A DNA stretch of 16,206 nucleotides from DATGMS01 sp040905145 (GTDB lineage: Bacteria > Bacteroidota > Bacteroidia > Cytophagales > Cyclobacteriaceae), in the NCBI GenBank assembly GCA_040905145.1, contig JBBDSC010000219.1:1-16206 (forward strand). Reading direction: 5' to 3'. Of this stretch, positions 6,717-14,102 are shown one piece after another (the first letter of the stretch is position 1; each line of letters starts with the position of its first letter). The notes beneath the pieces are model-generated. The model made no database searches. It was not told where the DNA came from and saw only the letters and a list, made by a program, of their open reading frames with translations. A program made the position numbers and the translations under genes.

Positions 6717-7502
6717 ATGGATGTAATCAACGATTATCTCAATAAATGCCGGCAAATCATCAACACAGTAGAAAAACAGAGGGGGGAAATACAAAAAGCG
6801 GCCGCCTGGTTTGCTGAAACGATTCTGGCAGGGCGCATGGTCCATGTCTTTGGATCCGGTCACAGCCGGATAATGGTAGAGGAAATGTGGCCCCGATATG
6901 GCTCTTTTCCCGGATTTAATCCAATAGTGGAATTATCGTTGACTTTCCATAACCTGGTAGTAGGGGCCAATGGACAACGGCAGGCTATGTTCTTGGAAAA
7001 CGTACCGGGGCTCGCTGAAAGGATCCTGCGGAACTTTGATTTAAGTGCCCAGGATACGGCTCTGATTATTTCTTCAAGTGGGTGCAATGTTGTTCCCATA
7101 GAAATGGCAGAAAATTTCCAAAAAAAGGGCATTAAAGTAGTGGCATTGATTACGAAGGAACATTCTGATAAAAGCACCAGCAAAAGAGCAGATGGAAAAA
7201 AACTGGGTGATTTCGCAGATCTCATTCTCGATACCGGGGCACCTGTAGGGGATGCCATGGTAAAGATACCCCATCTGGACACCCCGGTATCCCCCGGCTC
7301 TACTGTTGGGGGAGCTGTTCTTATCAATGCAATCAAGGCCGAAACAGCACTTCTGCTGACAGAAGGCGGCCAGCCACCTAAAGTACTGAGCGGAGCAGCA
7401 ATAGTCGGTGCAGAAAGAGCGGTCCAACTATTTGAAAGTGCCTACGATGAACATGCCCATCGGCTGGCAGGTTTGTATAAAGCGGTGGGGAAGGAGTGGT
7501 AG
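6717..7502 (+). CDS. UPF0309-type SIS domain sugar isomerase protein
   Basis: This 261-residue cytoplasmic protein carries an N-terminal helix (MDVINDYLNKCRQIINTVEK) and one SIS fold. The first phospho-sugar loop is VHVFGSGHSRIMVEEMWPRYG (about residues 42-62). The second is LIISSSGCNVVPIEMAENF (about 116-134), with the Ser-Ser-Ser-Gly typical of SIS phosphate binding, and VALITKEHSDK follows. The conserved middle block with GSFPGFNPIVE and the late LDTPVSPGSTVGGAVLINA are those of the UPF0309 group (SIS_2). SIS proteins isomerise or recognise phosphosugars, often amino sugars, so this is the natural partner of the ROK kinase just upstream (49-base gap). The exact substrate is unknown. Confidence 0.9.
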   Translation: MDVINDYLNKCRQIINTVEKQRGEIQKAAAWFAETILAGRMVHVFGSGHSRIMVEEMWPRYGSFPGFNPIVELSLTFHNLVVGANGQRQAMFLENVPGLAERILRNFDLSAQDTALIISSSGCNVVPIEMAENFQKKGIKVVALITKEHSDKSTSKRADGKKLGDFADLILDTGAPVGDAMVKIPHLDTPVSPGSTVGGAVLINAIKAETALLLTEGGQPPKVLSGAAIVGAERAVQLFESAYDEHAHRLAGLYKAVGKEW

Positions 7503-7575
7503 CAAGTTTTTTGGTAGGTAGTATTTAGTCAGGAACTCAGAAACTTAATAACCCAATAACTATTTTCAATCATCC

Positions 7576-8967
7576 ATGTTTGAATTTATTAACCATCGTC
7601 AGATCCCTTTATTGGGCGAAACAGATATTTTGGTTGTAGGAGCGGGTTCTGCAGGATGTATAGCAGCTCTTGCCGCAAGGCATAGCCAAAAATACAAAGT
7701 AATGTTGGTTGAACGATATGGTTTTCCGGGGGGGACATCCACCCAAATGCTGGATACTTTCTACGGGTTCTTCACGCCGGGTGAAGCTCCAAAAAAAATT
7801 GTGGCAGGTCTGCCCGATGCTATTGTAAATGAATTGAATAAAACAGGGGACATTTTTTTACGTCCGAACACCTATGGGGCAGGAACGGGCGTAAACTACA
7901 ACCCGGAACGCTTAAAGCATGTCTGGGATCAAAAGATCATTGGGGCAGGCATTCGTTTTCTCCTGCATACCACTTTGGTAGATGTGGCAATGGAAGAAGC
8001 CGAGAAAATAAGCTGCATTTTATGGAATAAAGGCGGATTTTATAAGGTCAAAGCCAAAAGGGTGATCGATGCCTCAGGAGATGCTGATTTTTGCCATTTG
8101 GCAGGCTTCCCCTATGAAGTTGCCGGTGAATCAGAGCCTGCCCAAAGCATGACCACCACTTTCCGCATGAGCAATGTGAATTTGGAAAAGTTCAAGCAGT
8201 CAGGTGGCAAACAGATGTTAAGGGAAAAGATGACATCAGCCCTAAAAACAGGAAAACATCCATTGCCCCGCAAGGAAGGTTCCGTGCATGAAATGTGCCA
8301 ACCAGGATGTGTTTCTACGGTGGCTGTAAAAGTGGGGGATTTACGGGCATTACAGGCCGAGGAACTGACACAAGCGGAGATAGAAGGGAGAAGGCAGGCC
8401 TTTATTTATGAGGATTTCTTTCGGCAGGAGGTTCCGGGATACGAAGCATCAAAGATCATAGGGCTTTCCCACCAAATTGGCGTGCGGGAAACCAGGCGAG
8501 TATACGGGGAGTCCCGCCTTACCAAAGAAGATTGTCTTTCCGGACATATGCCCGAAGACCGAGTTTTATTATGTGGGGCCCCTATTGAAGATCACCGCAA
8601 AGGAAAAAATGGTGAAGATGAAACTTTCTGGCAATATATTCCTGACCATGGTGTGTACGGGGTCCCTTATGGCACTATTGTACCCAAAGGAAGCGAACGT
8701 GCCTGGGTAGTAGGGCGCTGTTTTTCTGCTACCCATGATGCGCATGCCTCCTGCCGTTCTATGGCCCAAACCATGTCCATGGGCCAGGCCGCAGGTTTGG
8801 CTGCCGTCCTTTCATTGGATACAGATATGGCCGCATATAACCTGGAAACAGCTAAGTTGCAGGCAAAGCTGGTACAGGCAGGTGCTGTGTTGGAATTCCC
8901 TCACGTCCTTGCGGACACCAGCCGAAACGGTTGGGTGAATAATTTTCGGAAGGAAGGGAGTCGGTGA
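7576..8967 (+). CDS. FAD-dependent oxidoreductase
   Basis: A 463-residue protein of the FAD_oxidored group (PF12831). The FAD-binding Rossmann motif is ILVVGAGSAGCIAALAA (GAGSAG at 22-27), with Glu46 at the end of the second strand to hold the ribose, then FPGGTSTQML, a motif typical of this group. RVIDASGDADFCHLAG (ASGDAD at 166-171) is the second FAD motif. GVRETRRVYGESRLT comes in the C-terminal half, and SCRSMAQTMSMGQAAGLAA near the end is the last FAD contact. There is no export signal. Such proteins often oxidise hydroxyl groups of sugars or organic acids, but the substrate is not predictable. The gene lies 73 bases after the SIS gene, in the same direction. Confidence 0.9.
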   Translation: MFEFINHRQIPLLGETDILVVGAGSAGCIAALAARHSQKYKVMLVERYGFPGGTSTQMLDTFYGFFTPGEAPKKIVAGLPDAIVNELNKTGDIFLRPNTYGAGTGVNYNPERLKHVWDQKIIGAGIRFLLHTTLVDVAMEEAEKISCILWNKGGFYKVKAKRVIDASGDADFCHLAGFPYEVAGESEPAQSMTTTFRMSNVNLEKFKQSGGKQMLREKMTSALKTGKHPLPRKEGSVHEMCQPGCVSTVAVKVGDLRALQAEELTQAEIEGRRQAFIYEDFFRQEVPGYEASKIIGLSHQIGVRETRRVYGESRLTKEDCLSGHMPEDRVLLCGAPIEDHRKGKNGEDETFWQYIPDHGVYGVPYGTIVPKGSERAWVVGRCFSATHDAHASCRSMAQTMSMGQAAGLAAVLSLDTDMAAYNLETAKLQAKLVQAGAVLEFPHVLADTSRNGWVNNFRKEGSR

Positions 8968-8985
8968 CCGGTGTTAAGGTGGGTC

Positions 8986-9096
8986 GATGAGCGGTAAACG
9001 TGCCTACTGATTACGAAACTGATTACAATTTTATCAACGTGGTAATCGGTGAGCGGTATAAATGTACCCACCGATTACTGATTACCGAATACAGAT
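8986..9096. repeat. Degenerate GATTAC-type direct repeats in the intergenic gap
   Basis: Two related segments about 61 bases apart both read TGAGCGGTA, a short spacer, then CTGATTAC-like words (8988-9026 and 9049-9084). GATTAC occurs at least four times. GTAATCGGT (9042-9050) is the exact reverse complement of ACCGATTAC (9070-9078), so a 9-bp stem with a 19-base loop is possible. There is no T-run. This resembles the GATTAC filler found between Bacteroidota genes. Confidence 0.5.
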
Positions 9097-9109
9097 TAAC
9101 TATCCACCA

Positions 9110-10075
9110 ATGAAACATTCAACTTCCTTCCCTTTTGTCCGAACAGTGCTCGGGGACATCCCTCCCAAAGAAATGGGGTTGACCTATTCCCACGAGCATA
9201 TCATCATTGAGGAAAGTTATCCCACCTTGGGCAATCCTTTGTTTCTCCTCAATGAAGTAGATAAAGTATCAGAGGAGTTACAGGGTTTTTATAATGCGGG
9301 AGGAAGAACGGTGGTGGACACCATGCCTGCTGATTGTGGTAGAAATGTGCTTAAATTGGCAGATGTTTCCCGCAGGACAGGCGTGAACATCATTGCGCCA
9401 ACGGGTATTCATCTTGAGATATACTATTTACCCAATCATTGGCGCTATACCTATACAGAAGAACAATTGACCCAATTATTTATAGATGATATAACGATAG
9501 GAATAGATGCCAACGATTATAATGGTCCGTTTGTGAATCGTACTCCTCATAAAGCAGGAATGGTAAAGCTGGCTACCGGAAATGAAAAAATTACCCCCCA
9601 TCAGGAAAAAATATTTCATGCTGTTGTAAATACCCATCGGGAAACAGGGGTGCCGATATTAACCCATACTAATTTCGGTGAAAATGCTATTGACCAGGTA
9701 AATTTATTGGAGAAGCTCGGAGCTGATTTACAGCATGTAGTCATTTCACACGTTGACCGCTATCAGGATATTGATTACAATCGGGAATTGCTACAAGCAG
9801 GGGTAACAGTAGAATATGACAGTGCCTTTCGATGGAAGGAAAAAGAAAACTGGACGTATAAACTTCTGGAGGCTTTACTGCCTGTCTTTCCGGATCAGAT
9901 CACCATGGGGATGGATGCCGCTAAAAATAGTTACTGGCAATCTTATGGTGGTAAGCCCGGATTGAATTTTTTATTGACTACATTTAAAGAAGACCTGCAA
10001 AAGATGGATCTAGGCCAATATTATGAAAACATCTTTTTTAAAAATCCTGCTCAACTTTATTCCTTTTCTCCGTGA
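9110..10075 (+). CDS. Phosphotriesterase/lactonase family metal hydrolase
   Basis: Starting at ATG 9110 the protein has 321 residues, normal for the phosphotriesterase family (PF02126, COG1735). An ATG at 9062 would translate the repeat upstream and is rejected. All binuclear metal ligands are present: H28 and H30 in SHEH, K153 in VKLATG (the lysine carboxylated in this family), H186 in THTNFG, H214 in SHVDR and D269 in MGMDAA. Many family members, despite the name, hydrolyse lactones, and some act on phosphorylated sugar lactones. In this operon, with a kinase and two oxidoreductases, opening a sugar lactone is the best guess. It is probably cytoplasmic, since there is no signal peptide. Confidence 0.9.
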   Translation: MKHSTSFPFVRTVLGDIPPKEMGLTYSHEHIIIEESYPTLGNPLFLLNEVDKVSEELQGFYNAGGRTVVDTMPADCGRNVLKLADVSRRTGVNIIAPTGIHLEIYYLPNHWRYTYTEEQLTQLFIDDITIGIDANDYNGPFVNRTPHKAGMVKLATGNEKITPHQEKIFHAVVNTHRETGVPILTHTNFGENAIDQVNLLEKLGADLQHVVISHVDRYQDIDYNRELLQAGVTVEYDSAFRWKEKENWTYKLLEALLPVFPDQITMGMDAAKNSYWQSYGGKPGLNFLLTTFKEDLQKMDLGQYYENIFFKNPAQLYSFSP

Positions 10076-10166
10076 ACAAAAAGGAGTCGCTGAAGGAAGT
10101 AAAACCTTCCCTCACTTGAATTAAAAATCTGTTAATTTCAATTTTAACCTATACTACCAATTAGCC

Positions 10167-10841
10167 ATGAAAAACTATAAATTCCCTCTTCAACTGATTT
10201 TGCTCATTTACCTTTTATGCTCCTGCAAACAGTCTCCGTCCACAAATAGTACTTCTTCCGAAGAAAACGCCGGGCAGGAGGAAAACTGGCAGCCACTGTT
10301 CAATCATGAGAACCTGGAAGGATGGCATTCCCTGCCTGGAGGTAATTGGGAAGTACAGCAGGGGACAATTGTTGGCACCAGTCCGGCCGAAGAGCCGCTT
10401 CATGGTATTTTGCTGAGTAATGAAACCTATGCTGATTTTAAACTAAAAGTTGTCTATAAGGCAATTAAGGGAAATAGCGGCGTTTATTTTCGCGTGGAAA
10501 AAGTAGACCATCCTGTGCATGTGTTTGGCCTTCAGGCTGAGATTGACCCGGAAAAAGATGCGGGTGGTTTATATGAAACAGGAGATCGTGCCTGGGTAGT
10601 CCAACCTACTCCAGAAAACGTCAAAAAATGGTATAAGCCAAATGAATGGAATGAAATGATAATAGTGGCCAAAGGTAAAGACGTAGCTGTCTATTTAAAC
10701 GGTTACAAGACTGCTGAATTGAAGAATGACCCCGGACGCACCGAAGGCCATATAGGCTTACAACTTCACGGCGACATGGAAATGAACGTAATATTTAAGG
10801 ATGTGCTGATTACGGAGAACCCAGAAGACTTGGAGATATAA
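10167..10841 (+). CDS. DUF1080 lipoprotein (3-keto-disaccharide hydrolase domain)
   Basis: A 224-residue lipoprotein: the signal peptide MKNYKFPLQLILLIYLLCSC ends in a lipobox with Cys20, and a Ser/Glu-rich linker follows. The rest is one DUF1080 beta-sandwich (PF06439). It has the usual opening WQPLFNHENLEGWHSL, the strand NWEVQQGTIVGT, the block YADFKLKVVYKAIKGNSGVYFR, FGLQAEIDP, GGLYETGDRAW, the helix-strand unit WNEMIIVAKGKDVAVYLNG, and the closing GHIGLQLHG. The domain is annotated in databases as 3-keto-disaccharide hydrolase; some members cleave 3-keto-glycosides. It should sit in the periplasm or outer membrane. This is the last plus-strand gene before the AraC regulator converges on it. 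Confidence 0.92.
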   Translation: MKNYKFPLQLILLIYLLCSCKQSPSTNSTSSEENAGQEENWQPLFNHENLEGWHSLPGGNWEVQQGTIVGTSPAEEPLHGILLSNETYADFKLKVVYKAIKGNSGVYFRVEKVDHPVHVFGLQAEIDPEKDAGGLYETGDRAWVVQPTPENVKKWYKPNEWNEMIIVAKGKDVAVYLNGYKTAELKNDPGRTEGHIGLQLHGDMEMNVIFKDVLITENPEDLEI

Positions 10842-10912
10842 ACATTCAAAGCAGCGGCGCCTTTTGAAGCCAACACTCATGAGCGTATGCAAACATTACC
10901 TTTAAAATCCGC

Positions 10913-11782
10913 TCATTTCAAATTTGAAAGATTCTTATATTGTAAGGGGGATTTGTTAGTTATCTTCTTAAACTGCCGGTTAAAATTGGACATATTATTA
11001 AACCCGCTTTCGTAACAAACCCGGGAAATATTATGCTCTTTTTCCAAAAGTAATTTGCAGGCATACCCAATCCTTATTTCATTGAGAAAATGGGAAAAAT
11101 TCTTTCTTGTACAAGCTTTGAAAAAGCGGCAAAATGATGTGATGGACATATTGGCAACTTCAGCCACCTCGGCCAGTGCTATATCCTTTTTGAAATTGGC
11201 CATAATGTATTTATGGACCACTGTAATGCGGTCATTGCCGGAAACAGCATATTGCTGCACAAAACCGGGATTGGCTAAAAGTTGATATTCTTCAGATAAA
11301 GATAGAATCTCCAGGATAGATAATAACTGGATAATCCTTCTGTGACCACTCATGTCTTTCATTTCATGCATGATCCCTGCAATATTTTGCCGGGTATTTC
11401 CCAAAATTTTTAACCCGAATTTAGCCTTATCGAAAAGTTGGTTCACGGCGATCATTTCAGGAAGATTAAAAAAATCCCTGCCGAGGAAGTCTTCCCTAAA
11501 GTGAATCACGATGGCCTCGGCTGTCAATGAGGTCTTGCCTTGGTAATAGATCGGATCATTTTGAAAGGAATGAGGCATATTTGGACCTAAAAATACTAAA
11601 TCACCGTCCGAAAACCTTTCTTCATGGTCCCCGACGGTTCGCCGCCCGGTACTTTTTACAACAAGTACCAGTTCAAATTCCGGATGATAATGCCAAGGAG
11701 TAGGGTAAAAAGGATAGACGTCTTTCTGTAGTATAAAGGAATATTTCGGCTCTAAAGTCAGCTTTTCATGTCGAGGCTTCAT
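10913..11782 (-). CDS. AraC family transcriptional regulator
   Basis: A 289-residue regulator on the minus strand. The N-terminal half is a cupin-type ligand-binding domain: PFYPTPWHYHPEFELVLVV (about residues 23-41) and GDLVFLGPNMPHSFQND (about 60-76) are its two conserved motifs. The C-terminal about 100 residues form the double helix-turn-helix. The first helix pair is IALAEVAEVANMSITSFCRF and the second is HNISRVCYESGFNNMSNFNR, followed by the family signature QFKKITNKSPLQYK. Such proteins usually activate sugar-use genes when the cupin binds a sugar. It is divergent from the epimerase gene, with 162 bases between start codons that hold one copy of the shared 35-bp element. It converges on the DUF1080 gene. 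Confidence 0.93.
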   Translation of the reverse strand: MKPRHEKLTLEPKYSFILQKDVYPFYPTPWHYHPEFELVLVVKSTGRRTVGDHEERFSDGDLVFLGPNMPHSFQNDPIYYQGKTSLTAEAIVIHFREDFLGRDFFNLPEMIAVNQLFDKAKFGLKILGNTRQNIAGIMHEMKDMSGHRRIIQLLSILEILSLSEEYQLLANPGFVQQYAVSGNDRITVVHKYIMANFKKDIALAEVAEVANMSITSFCRFFKACTRKNFSHFLNEIRIGYACKLLLEKEHNISRVCYESGFNNMSNFNRQFKKITNKSPLQYKNLSNLK

Positions 11783-11840
11783 AATCAGTATATTAAGAAA
11801 TAAATCTGAGAATATGAAATAACAACTGGTAGAGTTAAAA

Positions 11841-11898
11841 TATTTGCATGAACAGATAAAAAAGTATCAAAATTCAAGGTAATGATCCTTTATATTTA
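11841..11898 (+). promoter_or_regulatory. Putative shared operator plus promoter (copy 2)
   Basis: This is the second copy of the 35-bp element described at 4685. It ends at 11875 and is followed at 11891-11898 by TATATTTA, a near match to the -7 box TAnnTTTG at the same offset as in copy 1. The epimerase start codon is 46 bases after the box. The element is also 59 bases upstream of the AraC start on the other strand, so one bound site could control both directions. Confidence 0.45.
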
Positions 11899-11944
11899 TA
11901 AAATGTGGATCTTACACCAAATGAAGAATAAAAAAGGTGATACA

Positions 11945-12829
11945 ATGAAAAAAAACAACCTATACTCCCGTCGTCAAGCACTCATAAGCACTGCTGCTTT
12001 GGCTGGCCTTACCACTTTGAGTCCCATTTGGAATGCTTTTGCTTCAGATACTAAAAAGGATTATAAAATCAGTGCCTGTGACTGGTCCATAGGCAAGCAA
12101 AGCGATATCGAGGCCATGGCCCTAGCTGAAAGAATAGGCCTTGATGGGGTGCAGGTAAGTTTAGGTACTGTGGAAAACAACATGCATCTGCGGCAGAAAG
12201 ATGTACAGAAAGCCTATAAACAAGCTGCCAAAAAACATAAGGTGAAGGTGTCAAGCTTGGCTATTGGTGAATTGAACAATGTGCCTTACAAATCTGAACC
12301 TGAAACGGAAGAGTGGGTAAGTGACAGCATAGACGTGGCCAAAGCCATGGGATGTAAGGTAATCCTATTGGCTTTTTTTGGTAAAGGGGACCTTAAAGGG
12401 GATGAAGCTGGAACCAATGAAGTTATCCGCCGCTTGAAAAAAGTAGCCCCTAAGGCAGAAAAGGCCGGGATAATACTGGGGATAGAGTCTTGGCTGAGTG
12501 CCGATGAGCACCTGGATATCATTCATGCCATAGGTTCCGAAAATGTTCGGGTCTATTATGATGTAGCCAATTCACATAAAATGGGCTATGATATTTATGA
12601 GGAAATGAGCCGATTGGGGAAGGAGTACATTTGTGAAGTTCATGCCAAAGAAAACGGGTCTTTATTGGGTCAAGGTAAGGTTGATTTTGCAAGGGTGAAA
12701 AACGTTCTGGATGAAATAGAATACGATGGTTGGGTTATTATAGAGGGCGCCGTACCCCCAGGTGCAGATCTTTTCCAATCCTATGTCACCAACAACGAAT
12801 ATCTTCGATCTGTCCTGAATGAAACTTGA
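11945..12829 (+). CDS. Tat-exported sugar phosphate isomerase/epimerase-like protein
   Basis: The start at 11945 has AAGG (11934-11937) seven bases upstream and gives a 294-residue protein with a twin-arginine signal (SRRQAL at residues 8-13, then an Ala/Leu-rich stretch ending AFA at 31-33). ATGs at 11882 and 11924 would only add residues before it. The mature part is an AP endonuclease family 2/xylose isomerase-like TIM barrel (PF01261). The four metal ligands are visible: E181 in GIESW, D206 in YYDVANSHK, H233 in EVHAKE and E267 in IIEGAV. The family epimerises or isomerises sugars and keto-sugars; members exported by Tat occur with DUF1080 and Gfo/Idh proteins in Bacteroidota. The next gene starts 4 bases after this stop. 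Confidence 0.92.
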   Translation: MKKNNLYSRRQALISTAALAGLTTLSPIWNAFASDTKKDYKISACDWSIGKQSDIEAMALAERIGLDGVQVSLGTVENNMHLRQKDVQKAYKQAAKKHKVKVSSLAIGELNNVPYKSEPETEEWVSDSIDVAKAMGCKVILLAFFGKGDLKGDEAGTNEVIRRLKKVAPKAEKAGIILGIESWLSADEHLDIIHAIGSENVRVYYDVANSHKMGYDIYEEMSRLGKEYICEVHAKENGSLLGQGKVDFARVKNVLDEIEYDGWVIIEGAVPPGADLFQSYVTNNEYLRSVLNET

Positions 12830-12833
12830 AAGA

Positions 12834-14102
12834 ATGAAAAAATTTCCAACTGCAACCTTTTGTTTCCTCTCTGCCCTTGTAGTGGTCTTCTCCTGCACTT
12901 CGGAAACAACAGAAGAAACTACTGAAGAAAAGCCTTTGCTGTTTGTTCCCGATGACTTGGAAGCCACAGTCTGGGCAGAGTCCCCCCAGTTTTATAATCC
13001 TACCAATATGGATGTAGACATTCATGGACGTATGTGGGTGACAGAAGCAGTAAATTACAGGGACTTCAACAATGCCGACGGTCATATGACCAATCCTGAG
13101 GGGGACCGGGTGATGATATTGGAAGATACCAACGGTGATGGCGTAGCAGATTCTTCCAAAGTGTTCGTACAGGATGAGGACCTCCGTTCACCGATGGGAA
13201 TTGCTGTGCTAGGGAATAAAGTGGTGGTCTCCTGCTCACCTTCCATTATTGTCTATACCGATGAGGATGGAGACGATAAGCCCGATAAAAAGGAGGTTTT
13301 CCTTACCGGCTTTGGAGGAAAAGACCATGACCACGGCTTGCATGCCGGCATTGCGGGTCCTGATGGAAAGTTGTATTTCATCACAGGAAATGCCGGACCT
13401 CATATGGTGACGGATAAAGGGGGCTGGTCACTTCGGGCCGGTAGTGTATACACTGGTGGGACACCTTATAATGACAAGAACACCCCTGCTTTGGAAAGTG
13501 ATGACGGAAAAATATGGACTGGGGGCTTGGCTTTTAGGGTAAATCCTGACGGTACAGATTTGGAAATACTTGCCCATAACTTCCGCAACTCTTATGAAGT
13601 CTTTGTAGATTCTTATGGAAACCTATGGCAGAATGATAATGATGACGAAAAAGCGGCCTGCCGTACCAGTTGGGTCATGGAAGGTGGGAATGCAGGATTT
13701 TTCAGTGAGACAGGGGTCCGCACCTGGGCTGCCGATAGACGCCCGGGACAGAGTATACAAACTGCCCATTGGCATCAGGAAGATCCGGGGGTAATGCCTG
13801 TTGGGGATCTCTATGGTTCAGGCTCCCCTACAGGAATAGTGCTGAATGAAAGTGATGCTTTAGGTGAACATTACAGGGGATTGCTGCTCAGTGCCGATGC
13901 GGGAAGAAACATCATTTTTGGCTATATGCCCGAATTGGATGGAGCAGGGTATCCTCTAAATAACCGATCCAACTTTATTGCTTCTGTAGAAACAGACAAT
14001 AAGGACTACCGATGGAATGAATTGGATGGGGATAAAAGTAAATGGTTTCGTCCCAGTGACGTAACCATCGGTACGGATGGCGCTATATATGTTGCCGACT
14101 GA
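12834..14102 (+). CDS. PVC-type haem-binding lipoprotein, N-terminal part before in-frame TGA
   Basis: The 422 residues before the stop form a signal peptide with a lipobox (MKKFPTATFCFLSALVVVFS, then Cys21) and a beta-propeller 'membrane-bound dehydrogenase' domain. The start at 12834 gives the clean signal; an ATG at 12819 overlaps the epimerase gene. Typical blocks are LEATVWAESPQFYNPTNMDV, GRMWVTEAVNYR, GDRVMILEDTNGDGVADS, DHDHGLHAGIAGPDGKLY, FRVNPDGTDLEILAHNFRN and FRPSDVTIGTDGAIYVAD. The family continues with W-x-D-P; here the Trp codon is TGA (14100-14102). If translation stops, the product lacks the HEAT repeats and the haem domain and is probably inactive in electron transfer. Confidence 0.88.
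   Translation: MKKFPTATFCFLSALVVVFSCTSETTEETTEEKPLLFVPDDLEATVWAESPQFYNPTNMDVDIHGRMWVTEAVNYRDFNNADGHMTNPEGDRVMILEDTNGDGVADSSKVFVQDEDLRSPMGIAVLGNKVVVSCSPSIIVYTDEDGDDKPDKKEVFLTGFGGKDHDHGLHAGIAGPDGKLYFITGNAGPHMVTDKGGWSLRAGSVYTGGTPYNDKNTPALESDDGKIWTGGLAFRVNPDGTDLEILAHNFRNSYEVFVDSYGNLWQNDNDDEKAACRTSWVMEGGNAGFFSETGVRTWAADRRPGQSIQTAHWHQEDPGVMPVGDLYGSGSPTGIVLNESDALGEHYRGLLLSADAGRNIIFGYMPELDGAGYPLNNRSNFIASVETDNKDYRWNELDGDKSKWFRPSDVTIGTDGAIYVAD
14100..14102 (+). other. In-frame TGA replacing the conserved Trp of the W-x-D-P motif
   Basis: The reading frame is unbroken across this codon: before it reads DGAIYVAD, after it reads HDPIVGGHQMHDKDGYGRI. The family usually has ADW(Y/H/F)DP followed by VGGH at this place, so one base change, TGG to TGA, explains the stop. 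The next base is C. A C after UGA is known to favour readthrough in some bacteria. I see no sign of a frameshift. Confidence 0.85.

Noticed and set aside
6860..7427. Long minus-strand frames opposite the SIS gene
   Set aside because: They are antisense shadows of a gene with clear family motifs and carry none of their own.
9062..9109. Upstream ATG for the phosphotriesterase-family gene
   Set aside because: The added residues translate the GATTAC repeats; the ATG at 9110 gives the family's normal length.
10084..10120. Small hairpin GGAAG...CTTCC after the phosphotriesterase-family gene
   Set aside because: A five-pair stem without a T-run is too weak to call a terminator.
10842..10912. Possible bidirectional terminator between the DUF1080 and AraC genes (TTCAAAG...CTTTTGAA)
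   Set aside because: The stem is only about six pairs with a bulge and a poorly pairing centre, and no T-run follows on either side.
14100..14102. Selenocysteine as the meaning of the in-frame TGA
   Set aside because: The family has Trp, not Cys, at this place, and I see no obvious selenocysteine-type hairpin right after the codon, so a nonsense change or readthrough is more likely.
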